From Volvariella volvacea V23 (Eukaryota; Basidiomycota; Agaricomycetes; Agaricales; Pluteaceae), in contig KB722740.1 of NCBI GenBank assembly GCA_000349905.1, positions 153,318-217,317 of the forward strand: DNA of 64,000 bases, written 5' to 3'. A program made the position numbers and the translations under genes. The notes under the pieces are model-generated. The model searched no databases. It worked only from the letters and a program-made list of their open reading frames with translations, and was not told where the DNA came from. Positions 1 to 10,484 of this stretch are shown piece by piece. Each line of letters begins with the position of its first letter. Positions within the stretch are counted from its first letter, which is position 1.

Positions 1-1348
1 ATGCCTTGATACCCCTCTTCTCTGCATGTTGAACGATTCGCTTTGTGATTGCTCTATCTTTGTTCACGTATCTTTGGACAAAATCAGCGATGACTTTTCA
101 CGTCGGGAATACACCTTACAGCTGTAGAAATTGTACTTGACCAGGCTGTGCCGCATCCACAATCTCATCAAATGAACACGATGCGAGAGTGGGAATCTAC
201 AACAATATGAGAGACGTTATCGAGCGCTTGAAAGAGTATGGGTATAAGTGCGCACCATCTGAATGACACCGTGCTTCGCAGCAGCTCGTGTCAAGTTTAG
301 TTCCCCATCAGGATGACCGAGTTTTCCCAGAGCTGTTGCGGTCTGAACCCCATTCGAAGTAAGTGGGCATATTCGTAATCATAGGACCATCAGACATACA
401 ATATAGAGCGGCATGCTAGATTTATGCCCTAGTACTGTTGTCGACCAATCGACATTTGTTACATTTCGTAACACGCGAGGACGGAACCAGATTCTGTGCA
501 GGATATAGTGAATAGCGAACAAAGCTGATCAACAGTAACCCATACCGATGATAGGCAGCGTGGTTCTCCCGTATCGTAATTTCGTCATCTGCTGCTGAGG
601 AATAGTATGCCCAAGCCTTCTCGGACATAACTTGACGCGCGACGGACTAGAATTCCGGTCAAATTCCGAACCCGGATAAGGACTGTCACAGTGCATACCT
701 CGAAATCATGTAGGTTAAGGATTTCATTGAGAGGTGGTCTGGCTGCAACACGCTCCTGTCGTGCCTTCTCTTCATCTGTAATCTTGACTTCTACCTTTTC
801 CACTGTACTAAGGTCTACAGAACCCAGACTGACGGAGATGACTTGAGAAATTGCCGCGAGGTGGAATAAAGTCGAACCCACTGTTTCTCCGGTGGAAGGT
901 TGGTCGTAATGGCGTCAGGCGGATGGATTGGGTCGTATTCCTGACTAAAGTAAACAGGTCTCTTGGCACAAGTGCTGTAACACAAGCAACACTAGAAACG
1001 TACGTAGCATCCTTCCCAGCATACTTTAGAATGATCTTGCTACCACCTACACGTCAATGCATGAGTGCTTGAACGACTTGCTTCCCAAGTCATCAAAAAA
1101 GTGTTTACCAGGATGTTCTGGAGAACGTCATGAATGCGGTGCACATTTTGGGATGAAGAAAGCTCACCATCTAGGAAGTCTGTGACGTCGTAGACTTTGC
1201 CTGAAATAGTGTCCAAGCCAGTCAATTGAGATTCACTAGTTGAACTTGGCAGTGATGCACACCATGCACGATGATCCAGCAGCTCTCTCGGGTGTTGTGT
1301 CGTGCGACCTCCTGGCCAGAGTACATTTTCACGTCGTTTGGGGCCATT
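1..1348 (-). CDS. Flavocytochrome b2-type dehydrogenase, copy 1 (partial, runs off left edge; start unclear)
   Basis: Cytochrome b5 domain followed by the start of an FMN-dependent 2-hydroxyacid dehydrogenase domain, family of fungal L-lactate/glyoxylate dehydrogenases. Exons read by eye on the minus strand: about 1348-1263, 1200-1168, 1117-1109, 1046-1004, 944-882, 828-699, 646-546, 493-400, 342-256, 196-120, 71-1. The heme ligands are visible as EHPGG and PIHPPDAI. Later exons give ARPPLNEILNLHDFE, AWAYYSSAADDEITIREN, IPTLASCSFDEIVDAA and QHAEKRG, all matching the complete copy at 5902-8142. A 9-nt exon carries the middle of EHPGG. Oddity: the only nearby ATG (1346-1348) is one base out of frame with the heme exon (EVARHNTRESCWIIVHG), so the true start is an unseen exon, a sub-minimal intron, or lost. 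From the second exon on no stop or frameshift was found. The C-terminal half lies outside the window. Confidence 0.8.
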
Positions 1349-1508
1349 GTGAGATACAGAGAATGAGTCAAGGAGGGGTATCAAGTACGTGAAGTTGCCA
1401 ACAGATTGTGCCCGTGGGGTAATCGGCGTGCAAGCGGGGACCCGCTCCGGCCCGGGTAATCTTCCAGCCAGCCAATGATGTCATCCAATCAGCATTCTCA
1501 TTATACTC

Positions 1509-2452
1509 ATGCCAATTCCTGAAGAACCTCAGCTCGAGCTTCAGCGCATTGGCGCGGGCAGCTTTGCCACGGTCTATGTACGGAGTGGTGCAGCTGGTGT
1601 GGCGATCAAGCAGCCTCATCGCCCAGAAAGCGCCGACATCCTTCTCGCAGAATATGGAGCCCTTGAGAAGCTTTATCCGTTGTGCAACACCAGTGGCTCG
1701 CTATTCCAACTCCCCCGTCCGATGGCATTTTCGGATCCTGCTTCCAACAGGTTTCTTACTCAGACCGTCCCTCGTCGTAATGGCCAATCACGGCCCTTGA
1801 TCCACCCTCAGACTCTATACGCGATGGAACGCGTTCCCCATCTTCCCATAAACATCGCAAACGCAATTGCCTCTCAGTTTTATCCTGAAGGTCACCGTTC
1901 GCATCCAGGTCCCCGTTTATGCCGCCTGTACTTTGGAAAAGATCTGAGCAAGCGCCGGCCTTCGGCTTTCTTCAATTCTGCCAACTTCCCTCTTGATGTC
2001 GAACGTTACAGAAAGCTGCAGGTCGAGCATGAACTTGAGGCAGTAGCAGACGTATCATATGAAATGGGACAGATCCTTGGTCGCATTCACTGAGACGGCG
2101 GATACGACGCTCGTGATGTCGAGTTTGTGCTCGGCGGCGACGGGATTGATTTTCACGCGTTCTACGTCATTGATTTCAACCAGGTCAGCGTGTTTCGCTT
2201 GAAATAATTGGTGGAACTCAATCGAGTTCAAGATGACGCCTTGGGGGAGGACTCATAGCAATGTTCCCGCTCTTGTTGATGCATTTTATGCAAATGACCC
2301 CTATTTTCCTCGAGCCAATGAGAGCGATCCTCTACAAGTATTTTAGCAAGGGTTACTTGGCGGCTTATCCAAGTACACTTGAAAGTCAAACTCTGGCAAC
2401 TGCATTCCTGCAAGGCATCGAAGCCAAGCAAGCGCAAAGAAGTGAAGAGTAG
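1509..2452 (+). pseudogene. DUF3669-type protein, disabled by a stop and a frameshift
   Basis: The reading frame from the ATG at 1509 gives a kinase-like glycine motif (IGAGSFATVY), AMERVPHLP, RRPSAFFNSANFPLDVERY and MGQILGRIH. It then meets TGA at 2091-2093 and continues in the same frame as DGGYDARDVEFVLGG and FYVIDFNQ. This layout is that of the fungal DUF3669 family, where I expect tryptophan (TGG) at the stop position. A probable intron follows the FNQ codons (about 2184-2229), then VPALVDAFYANDPYFPRA. Near 2325 the frame must shift by one base to reach YKYFSKGYLAAYP and the terminal stop at 2450-2452. Two independent lesions argue for a pseudogene rather than one sequencing error. The family's biochemical role is unknown. 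The gene starts about 160 bp from flavocytochrome copy 1, in the opposite direction. Confidence 0.7.
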
Positions 2453-2615
2453 GCGAACTGAGCACAAAATACAAATGATGCTTTTCATAAAAATTCCATT
2501 CGCAATAAATCACAACTCCAGTTGCTACAAATATATAATGTAACCGATACAAGAAGTATACTAACATAGATATAGTGTATCTGCAAATAAAGTCCACGGG
2601 GTCACTGACAAAAGT

Positions 2616-4300
2616 TCAAACACACTTGAATGCTTTCCCACCAGCCTGCAAATCGATGTCCATAGCATCCTGCAGACCTGTTATCACGCACATTCAGCGG
2701 ACATCCTTGTTAAGAATAGCAATAAAGGATACAAACCCATAACAGTGAAAAAGGCTTTTGGGTCCATCCCTTGAGCAGAAACGAAATCGGTACCTGTCAT
2801 CTTCAACGATTTCATTGCTGCGCGCACGGCGTGCACCATCGCGACACATGAAACCAGGGAGAATACTGCACAACACCATTAGACAACCTTTACGACTCAT
2901 ACAGGTATGTGGACCTACTAATGATTTTAGCACCCATAGCTTCTGCTTCTTGTGTTGTGAAAGGAGGTGTCAAACCACCAGATATCACATTGACCAGTAC
3001 AGGTTTGGGGGCTAGGGCTGAAACGGTGGCTTCCAGGTGCTCTTTGCTCCTGACACCCTCAATGAAGCATACATCTGCACCTGCATCCGCAGCAAGTTTA
3101 AGCCTCATAATAGCCTCCTCCATTCCTAGGACTTGTGCTGAATCCGTGCGCGCAATAATTACCTGGAGCAATAGCGACATGAAAATGGAAATCAGACCTC
3201 CCAGCTTCAGCAAGTTCACAAGTCAAGCAATACAACACCTACAAAATCAGATCCGCCTGGGATAGCGTCCCGGGCAAGAACAGCAGCACGGACACGTGTG
3301 AGGAATTCCTCGCGCGAAACGACCTGCTTCCCGAGAAGGTGTCCACACCGCTTTGTCTGTACCTGATCCTCGATGTGCAGTGCTGCTAGTCCAGCTCTGG
3401 CGTATTGCGTGACGGTCCGCGCGACGTTTATAGGCCCACCAAACCTGATTTGGGATTGGAGGTGTGGGTGGTTAATTTTAGACTGGTGATGGGTGGATTG
3501 GAAGAGCGTACCCTGTGTCGGCGTCTGCGATAACGGGCATTGTGGGGTCTAGACTGCACACCATTCGTCCAGCCTAAAAGTTGTATTAGTACCACATGAG
3601 TTTGAGGCACGGCGAGGATGACATACATCTGTAAAGTCGTTTAATGTGGCAATCGCCAGGTCTGGTTGGCCAAGTCGAGAGGCTGTAGTAGCAGCACCAC
3701 TGTATAGTACCACGCTACATTAATTCCACCTCTACTTGAATAAGGGCAGCAGTCACCTCTGGTACAAGCATGTAAACCCTGCTTCAATCGCGCATCGAGC
3801 ACTGATGCCATCACAAATGCCAGGTGCAACCTAGTTGTTTCATTACTCAACTTGAGGCTAATCGATACCCGGAGTGTGTAGGACAGACGTACGACGATAC
3901 CTGGGCGTGCAAGCATTTGGCGGAGGCGTGTTGCAGGGTTATGAGAAAGTGGACCCTCAAGGTAGTTTTTGGGGTCTAGCCTTGGGTTGTGGTAGACATC
4001 TTGCGGCTGCTCGAGCTCACTTGGTGGCGTAAGAGACTGGGATATAGATGCCTCTGTCGAAGTCGGTGATGGAGGTTCTGAGCAAGGTGTGGCCGAGATG
4101 AGTGCGCGTACTGGAGTTGGCTTTGCTGGCTGAATAAAATAATTGAGGGCAGGAGACATCGCGTTAAGGATAGAAAGACAGAGGATTGCCAAGTGTTGAG
4201 TGACACAGTGTAAAAAGTAGACCAGAGAACCAGGAAGCAAAGCAGAAGACGTGGAGCTAGAAGCAGAGGTCGACGAAGTAGAATTCTCTGTCGCTAACAT
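2616..4300 (-). CDS. Isocitrate lyase/PEP mutase superfamily protein
   Basis: About 420 residues in eight exons. Domain motifs in order: RLRQMLARPGIVV, APGICDGISAR, GAATTASRLGQPDLAIATL, the metal-binding DADTGFGG, HIEDQVQTKRCGHL.GK (the KRCGH catalytic loop), IIARTDSAQVLGMEEAI, GADVCFIEGVRS, VLVNVISGGLTPPFT and a C-terminal helix ending KAFKCV. The enzymes of this superfamily cleave or form C-C or P-C bonds on 2-oxo acids (methylisocitrate lyase, dimethylmalate lyase, oxaloacetate hydrolase, PEP mutase). In fungal oxaloacetate hydrolases a serine is reported as a marker near the GG-x-x-P segment; here that place seems to hold Thr (GGLTPP), so a plain oxaloacetate hydrolase is less likely. Unusual: an N-terminal extension of about 110 residues with a hydrophobic stretch (SLVYFLHCVTQHLAILCL) before the barrel. 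The start at 4300 is the first ATG of that open frame. Exact substrate unknown. Confidence 0.82.
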
Positions 4301-4389
4301 TGTCGGGGACTTTATGGAGCTCGAAGATACAATTGGAGGCGAGGGGATTCCTGCGTTTTAACCTTCGGTTGTGGTTGCTTATAACGGGA

Positions 4390-5100
4390 TCCGTTGTGTG
4401 GCAGGCTTGCCAGCCATCGGCGATGAAGTACGACCATGTTTCAAAGCTGGCATTCAAATTAAAAGGCGTACTAGTTTTCTTATTCGGATGAGAGTGTAAA
4501 GGGGCCGTAAGATATGCGAGTAAGCGGTGGATAGATCGCCCATTCAGCAATCGCATATACTTGCGCATCGCCTCTCGAGCATCTGTGATTCCGTGTTTGA
4601 GTTTCTCCAGGAACATGAGTGCACATGTCGAGGATGTCCACGCTTGCCGGAGAAGTTTGAATCACGATTTTGCCTCGCATCGTCCGGGGAAGTTTTGCCT
4701 ACATTGACAAAGTCCAGTGCAACAATTGTCATATCCGCGTCCTGGCATGATCTCGTGGGGTAATGCCAAGGCCTGAGCGTGCTCGTACACCGAACGACTT
4801 CCGGCCAGGGGATGCGACGGGGGTTTCCTAACTCTAAACCAAGGGCCACGCTCGCTGTGAGTGTTCTGGGGATCCCTGTTGTCGGATGGTTCATGGAGGG
4901 CGCACGGAGCTTGTCGAGTTCCGTCGAGTTCCCGCACGAAGGTGCATTCCGAGATATGAGTTGAGCACTCGTAGCAGTTGTGCAACAAGTGAGGATTGGT
5001 AAGTCGCGCGGCGTCATGTCGGTCGCCAGCTGGTATAGGTCTAACCTGAAGGAACGCAGATGAGCTGTGTCTGAGAGCATTTGGCCTTGCAAACGAATGA
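4390..5100 (-). pseudogene. Probable class I terpene synthase relic
   Basis: No intact frame, but pieces in three frames resemble a basidiomycete sesquiterpene synthase in the right order: NPHLLHNCYE (like the N-terminal NPH of the family), ALALPHE followed in another frame by DADMTIVALDFVN (like LPDEV..HP..D...L.ND), QVYAIAEWAIYP (like the W of the ..GN..WSF region) and SFETWSYF (like WSFETxRYF), the last directly behind a good acceptor site. The distance from the LPHE piece to SFETW (about 105 codons) fits the family. The distance from NPH to LPHE (about 77 codons) is far too short, which implies loss of the segment that should carry the DDxxD metal site. A chance resemblance cannot be excluded by eye. 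Confidence 0.42.
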
Positions 5101-5901
5101 ATCCCTGCAGGCTTGGGTGATGCTGGTGCTCTCCATGATGGAATTTGGAGGCAGACGCATTACCCCAAGGATTTGCGCTTGGCATTAAACGCCAAGTCAA
5201 TCCCACCCTTGTCCCAATATGGACAGCGAAGGTCTTCCCCACCATCCCATAGCACCCACCTCGTTGACACGCCAAGCAACGCCATTCGAATATGCTACCG
5301 CACCCGACGGCACGAGGGCCAGGGAATGGCTGGAGCTGGGAGCCAGACTGTCAAATGCGTCGCTGGCGATTGGAAGCTGTCAGATGTTATCTCGTGGAAG
5401 AACTTGGACCTTGACAGTTTCGAAGCAGCGAGTGGGTTGCTGTCCGTCCTCTGCAATGCTCAGATGCTCACTCGGTGTTAGAGAGGTTCACCGTCGCTTG
5501 CTCTGGCGTTGCGCTGCGTAGGGAGCAATGTCCATGGGCCTTGTGCATTCTGCATGGCGCTACACAGCTCGCCTGGGCTTCGCCGCTCCCATCTGCCGCT
5601 TCCATTCGCTGTGATTACAAACGCCAGCGATCGCCATTGAATGGCGCTCGGATGCACTCCTCTCTAACGCCGGAAAATCCACTCTGAATGTCATTCTTTC
5701 ACCGTTCCGTCAAGTACGTGCGGTCCTAGAGTCCCGCGGACGTGCTCTTAGGATCGCACTTCGACATTGACCCGTCATGACGTTCCCGGAATCCGTCTTT
5801 TCCGAGCGAGTATAACATGGGCGAGAGGAGCACCAGCTAGAGGACACCGCCCACCAAAACACCTCTTCTACGATCTCTCGTCACGACCTCCAAAAAACAG
5901 A
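5101..5901. other. Intergenic stretch, promoter side of flavocytochrome copy 2
   Basis: Open frames on the plus strand here (5113-5481, 5219-5521, 5475-5687) have no recognisable motif, atypical composition and no exon signals linking them. The last part must hold the promoter and leader of the flavocytochrome gene at 5902. No clear TATA box was noted. Confidence 0.4.
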
Positions 5902-8142
5902 ATGGCAGCTTTAGTCTCCACAGAATCCGTGGCTGCACACAACAGCAGAGACAGCTGCTGGATTATCGTCCATGGTGCGTATGAGCAGCCTTCTGAACGC
6001 GAATGAAGACCGATCTGTGCTCTACAGGCAAGGTTTACGATGTCACTGAATTCTTGGATGGTACCTACATTCAACTCGTATGCCTTGCATTGTCTAACTC
6101 TGAATAAGAACACCCTGGTGGAAGCAAGATCATCCTGAAATACGCGGGTGCAGACGCGACGTGAGTCGAGGTCACCTTCTTCTTTCTATCGCTAATCAGG
6201 TAACTAGTGAGGCCTACGAGCCAATTCACCCACCCGATGCTATTACCACCAACCTCCCCGTCGAAAAGCAGTAAGTAACACCGCAGGCAACAGGTTTAAT
6301 CCGGTTCTAAACGAGGGATCTATACAGCATTGGTACCATCGACCCCAACACCGTCGTCAAGAAGGTCAAGGAGGTCACTGAGGCTGATCGCCGAAGACAG
6401 GCCCTGCTCGATGCCCGACCACCCCTAGACGAAATTCTCAACCTTCACGACTTTGAGGTAAGTTGACATTCTAACTATATTCTTGTAATCCTATTTTTAA
6501 CTATTCTGTACCTAGGCTGTTGCAAAGGCTATCCTCCCTGACAAGGCCTGGGCTTACTACTCATCCGCTGGTGACGATGAAATCACCATCCGTGAAAACC
6601 GCGCCGCTTTCCAAAGGTTAGTTCCTGCGCTTCCCCTATGAGGTCTGGTTCTCAACATCTGCAATTGAATGTAGAGTCTGGTTCCGTCCTCGTATCCTCC
6701 GAGACGTGAGCACCGTCGATTGGTCCTGCACTATCCTCGGACAGAAGTCTTCACTTCCCGTCTACATCGTAAGTACCTGACAATGACCCTACTTTGACTT
6801 TCCGAGAGATTAATGTCTTGTTTTCAATAGTCTGCTACTGCTCTCGGCAAACTCGGACACCCAGATGGTGAACTCAACCTCACCCGTGCAGCTGGAAAGC
6901 ACAATGTTATTCAAATGGTACATCCTTTTGAAGCTGCTGTGATAGAAGGGGCGTAAACCGTAATGTTCGACTTCTTAGATCCCCACATTGGCTTCATGCT
7001 CGTTTGACGAAATCGTCGATGCTGCTCAACTCAACCAACCATTGTTCCTTCAGCTGTAAGTACACCAATATCCGCTATTTTTAGCAACTCTAACCTCTAC
7101 CATTCAGATACGTCAACCGCGACCGTGAAATCACCAAGAAATACGTCCAACATGCAGAGAAGCGCGGTGTGAAGGCACTCTTCATCACTGTCGATGCTCC
7201 TCAATTGGGTCGTCGTGAGAAGGACATGCGCATGAAATTCGTCGACGATGGTGCTGGTGCTAAGGTCCAAGAGGGCCAACAGGACGTCAAGAAGGACCAA
7301 GGTGTCGCTCGCGCCATCAGCGTAAGTCAGCCATATTCTCCTGTTAGCATCGTCTCTAATCTTCCGACATCAGTCCTTCATCGATCCCAGCTTGTCCTGG
7401 AAGGATATTCCCTGGTTCCGAAGTATCACCAACAGTGAGCATCCCAGTCACACCTATCCACAACAGAGCTCATCTGACAACCCCTCCCCTCTCCAGTGCC
7501 CATCATCCTCAAGGGTGTCGCCACTCCCGAAGACGCCATCCTCGCCTACGAAGCTGGTGTCCAGGGTATCGTCCTAAGTAACCACGGTGGTCGCCAACTC
7601 GATACCTCCCGCTCCGGTCTCGAGAACCTGCCCGAGATCGTCGCCGCCTTGAAGACCAAAGGACCCTGGCCCAACCCCAACTTCTCCATCTTTGTTGATG
7701 GTGGTGTGAGGAGAGCCAGCGACGTTTTGAAGGCCCTGTGCTTGGGTGCTTCGGCTGTCGGTATCGGACGAGGATTCCTGTACGCCTTCTCGAGTTATGG
7801 ACAGGAGGGTGTTGAGAGGGCCTTCCAGATCCTTAGGGTAAGCAGCTTTGTTCTGCTTGAGATGAAGTGATAAGGAGCTAATGTGGATTTTTTTTTGGCC
7901 CATAGGATGAGTTTGAGATGAACATGAGGTTGTTGGGCGCTCGCAACTTGCATGAGCTTACACCCCAGATGGTCGATGCTTCTGCCCTACATTCGCGCTC
8001 GACTTTGGCGCCCTCTGATAACTTGTACAACATAACATGTGCGTACTCTGTTTGATTTGATTGTTTGCGGTCTTGCTGATTAGGCTCTCTTCTAGACCAA
8101 CCTCTGCGTGTTGCTGAGATCAAGCAATCTGCCAAACTATAA
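5902..8142 (+). CDS. Flavocytochrome b2-type 2-hydroxyacid dehydrogenase with C-terminal AKL (glyoxylate or L-lactate dehydrogenase)
   Basis: About 500 residues in roughly eleven exons. Residues 1-100 form a cytochrome b5 domain ([22 protein letters not shown], broken by an intron; second heme ligand in PIHPPDAI). The rest is the FMN barrel: AWAYYSSAGDDEITIREN, VWFRPRILRDV, SATALGKLGHPDGE, IPTLASCSFDE, LFLQLYVNRDRE, FITVDAPQLGRREKDMR, IILKGVATPEDA, IVLSNHGGRQLD, VDGGVRRASDVLKAL, GIGRGFLYA. The catalytic His and Arg (NHGGRQLD), the Lys of ILKG and the Asp of TVDAP are all there. It begins directly with the heme domain, with no obvious mitochondrial presequence, and the last exon ends SAKL, a peroxisomal PTS1-type tail. 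Wood-decay fungi have a related flavohemoprotein glyoxylate dehydrogenase that makes oxalate; that is my preferred reading, with L-lactate dehydrogenase as the alternative. The start at 5902 aligns the heme domain. Confidence 0.9.
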
Positions 8143-8408
8143 TGAGTTTGTAGTACCTTGGTCAGCTGTTGCATACAGGTTTCGAGCTATCGTAGAATTT
8201 AGTTTCCCTTTTGCTTATCTATTTACTTGCATTTCAATGACACTATTTTAAAAATGCAATCTCAGTGCGATTTGGGCCTTTTACTTGCCCAGTAACATGG
8301 ACGGCAACCATCACCACCTATGGATTACATTAATATTACACGGCTGTAGTACATGGCATTGCAACTCTTAAGATTTACCTATCTTACCGCCCTCAAGCCA
8401 GCCCCAAC

Positions 8409-10072
8409 TCACCCCCACCGATCCATCATAAACACCCAAGCCGCATCCTCCGAAGGAAAATCGCTCTCCACACAAAACCTCTTCTTCAACCCCGACCAGT
8501 GCTTTATCCTCGGTTGACCCCCCGGTATCTGGTCCACGCTCCACACCTCATGCTGCAGCCCGAACATCCGGAGCTGGGGGAGCGCGTTGGCTATTTCGTC
8601 GCACTCTAAAGGGGACCAGACGCTTGAGAAGCTGATGTTGAAGAATGTCAGGCGGCGGAGCTGTTCAAGACGCTCCAGCTGTACGTGAACACTTTTTGGT
8701 TAGTATTTCGGGCGAGATGGGTTGGGGGGTGTCTTACCAAGGGTGCGAGGTTATTGGCGTCGCGGTCAGATAGCGCATAGGCCCAAGGAATGCCCAAGCT
8801 TAGTGCTTTCAAGGTGTCCGGCAACATTGAAGCCAGCTGGGCGTAGTGATAGCTTTGCAGTTCCTGCCATCCGATATAATACCCTAGTGCTTCCAGTTCC
8901 TTCATCTTCTTTATTTCGTCAAAGACAGGTAACAATTCGTCCCATGATGCAAATGGGAAACGTAGCTGGAGTTGGAGAAGGTTGGGACGTTGGTGGAGGA
9001 AGGTAACGATCGGTGAAGTTGGTGTTGGGACTTGGAGTTGGTGGGTGTGGGTGGAATAGAGGCGAAAGGAAGTTAGGTTAGGGAGGATTGTAGATTCGGT
9101 TGGGAGGGTTTGGAGGATCTCATCGTAGATTTCTCCATAGAAGGATAGAGATTGGAGTTTTGACATGTGACGATAGGCGACTTCTATACCGGATGTTGAA
9201 CTATAGCTGCCAATGAGCATGTTGAGATGTGTGAGGGTGTTGAAGAATCGGGTGAATGTCTCATTGCGGTAAAGGTGTACTGGGGAGAAATGGAGTCGTT
9301 CGAGGGTGGAGGAGCTGGCTTCTACGACTTTGATACAGTTTGAGAAGGAATCTATCGGGTCGAGCTTTTTGGAGTAATCATCTTGACGGGATGAACGGCT
9401 AACGGGTAGGGGTATCTGGGCTTGATATTCGATTAAACTGGTGAGGTGCGATAAGTCAGGGTACTCGGAAGTGCTGCGAATTGTATGAGCGGTGTGCTTC
9501 TGCAAATAATTATGATGAAAACGTACTGTTGGAGAAATAGTCGTCTAACACTGGATGGTATTTCGGAGGCTATGACGGTGACGTCTGGCCATATGCCAAA
9601 CCAGTGAAGGGTTTCGAGCCGGGTGAGGGCACGGAGGGCGTCTGTCAAGACGTCTACATAGTCCGGGGAGGGAGGTTAGAAGGCATATAGTGTTAAAGAA
9701 CTGAGTGCGCTTACACCTCTCGATACCATCTGCAGCGCTATACGCGACCACACACAGCTCCTTTACATTCCTTGCAAAAGTTCCATCAGCCAATATGCGA
9801 TGAATGATCTCCCAAGAACTACGCATTGGGGTCTTAGCAATTCCCTCCTCCCAATATTCACAATTCGGCCTACAAGACATTTCGACTACATCCTCCTCGG
9901 GGATCAAGCAGATCCGTATTTTCTGGAATAGATAGTGTATAGCGACGTCATGAAATAACTTGGAGACTGATAGGGTTGCTATTTGGTCATCGTGGGGTAG
10001 GAGAGATATAACCTGGTCCCACGTCTCTGTTGGGAGTTGCCATAGATTTGGATGAGATTCAGTGGTGCTCAT
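8409..10072 (-). CDS. F-box protein with leucine-rich C-terminal part
   Basis: About 500 residues in four or so exons. Residues 10-50 are an F-box: LWQLPTETWDQVISLLP followed by SVSKLFHDVAIHYLFQKI. The remainder is an irregular leucine-rich region (LTRLETLHWFGIWPD, LERLHFSPVHLYRNETF, LTHLNMLIGSYS, LSFYGEIYDEILQTLP) typical of Agaricomycete F-box-like proteins. The last exon reads LRRLTFFNISFSSVWSPLE and ends MMDRWG with TGA at 8409-8411. F-box proteins bind Skp1 and bring targets to an SCF ubiquitin ligase; the target is unknown. Its 3' end faces that of the flavocytochrome gene, 266 bp away. Exon joins near 8690-8740, 9505-9545 and 9650-9710 were placed by reading, not by transcript. Confidence 0.8.
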
Positions 10073-10484
10073 CGTGAATGATACTTAGAGGTTGCGTGAA
10101 CCGTTGAAGTCATGTTGAGTTGTGACTGCGAGACAAACCCACGCGGTCGACGTGCAAGATAACAACCAACAAACAACCAGCATGGATCCCAATGAATGCA
10201 CCAGACGGGCCCTCACCAGCTAATCTAGGTATGACGAGACTGATAACCTCCCCGCTTCTAACTTATGATGGGGTTCGTATCTACTACCTGGGCCATCCGG
10301 CGCAGAAATGATTTATGGTCACCCTCAAATAATACATGCAGTCCTTCACATTTTTCATAAGTTTATTTCTTCAATGATCAGCCCACGTTGATCTCTCTTA
10401 CGTGATTTACATTCCAAAGCAAAGTGCACTGTATGAGCATTATGAGATGTATTGCCAAAGGCCCTGGCTTATAACAAGCAATAA
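10073..10484. other. Intergenic stretch
   Basis: Upstream of the F-box gene. Nothing recognisable on either strand beyond short spurious frames. The CRN-like minus-strand frame at 10485-10694 does not continue into this stretch after its stop. Confidence 0.4.

Noticed and set aside
5113..5687. Overlapping plus-strand frames of 60-120 codons
   Set aside because: No motif, Cys/Ser/Arg-rich random composition and mutually overlapping; treated as intergenic.
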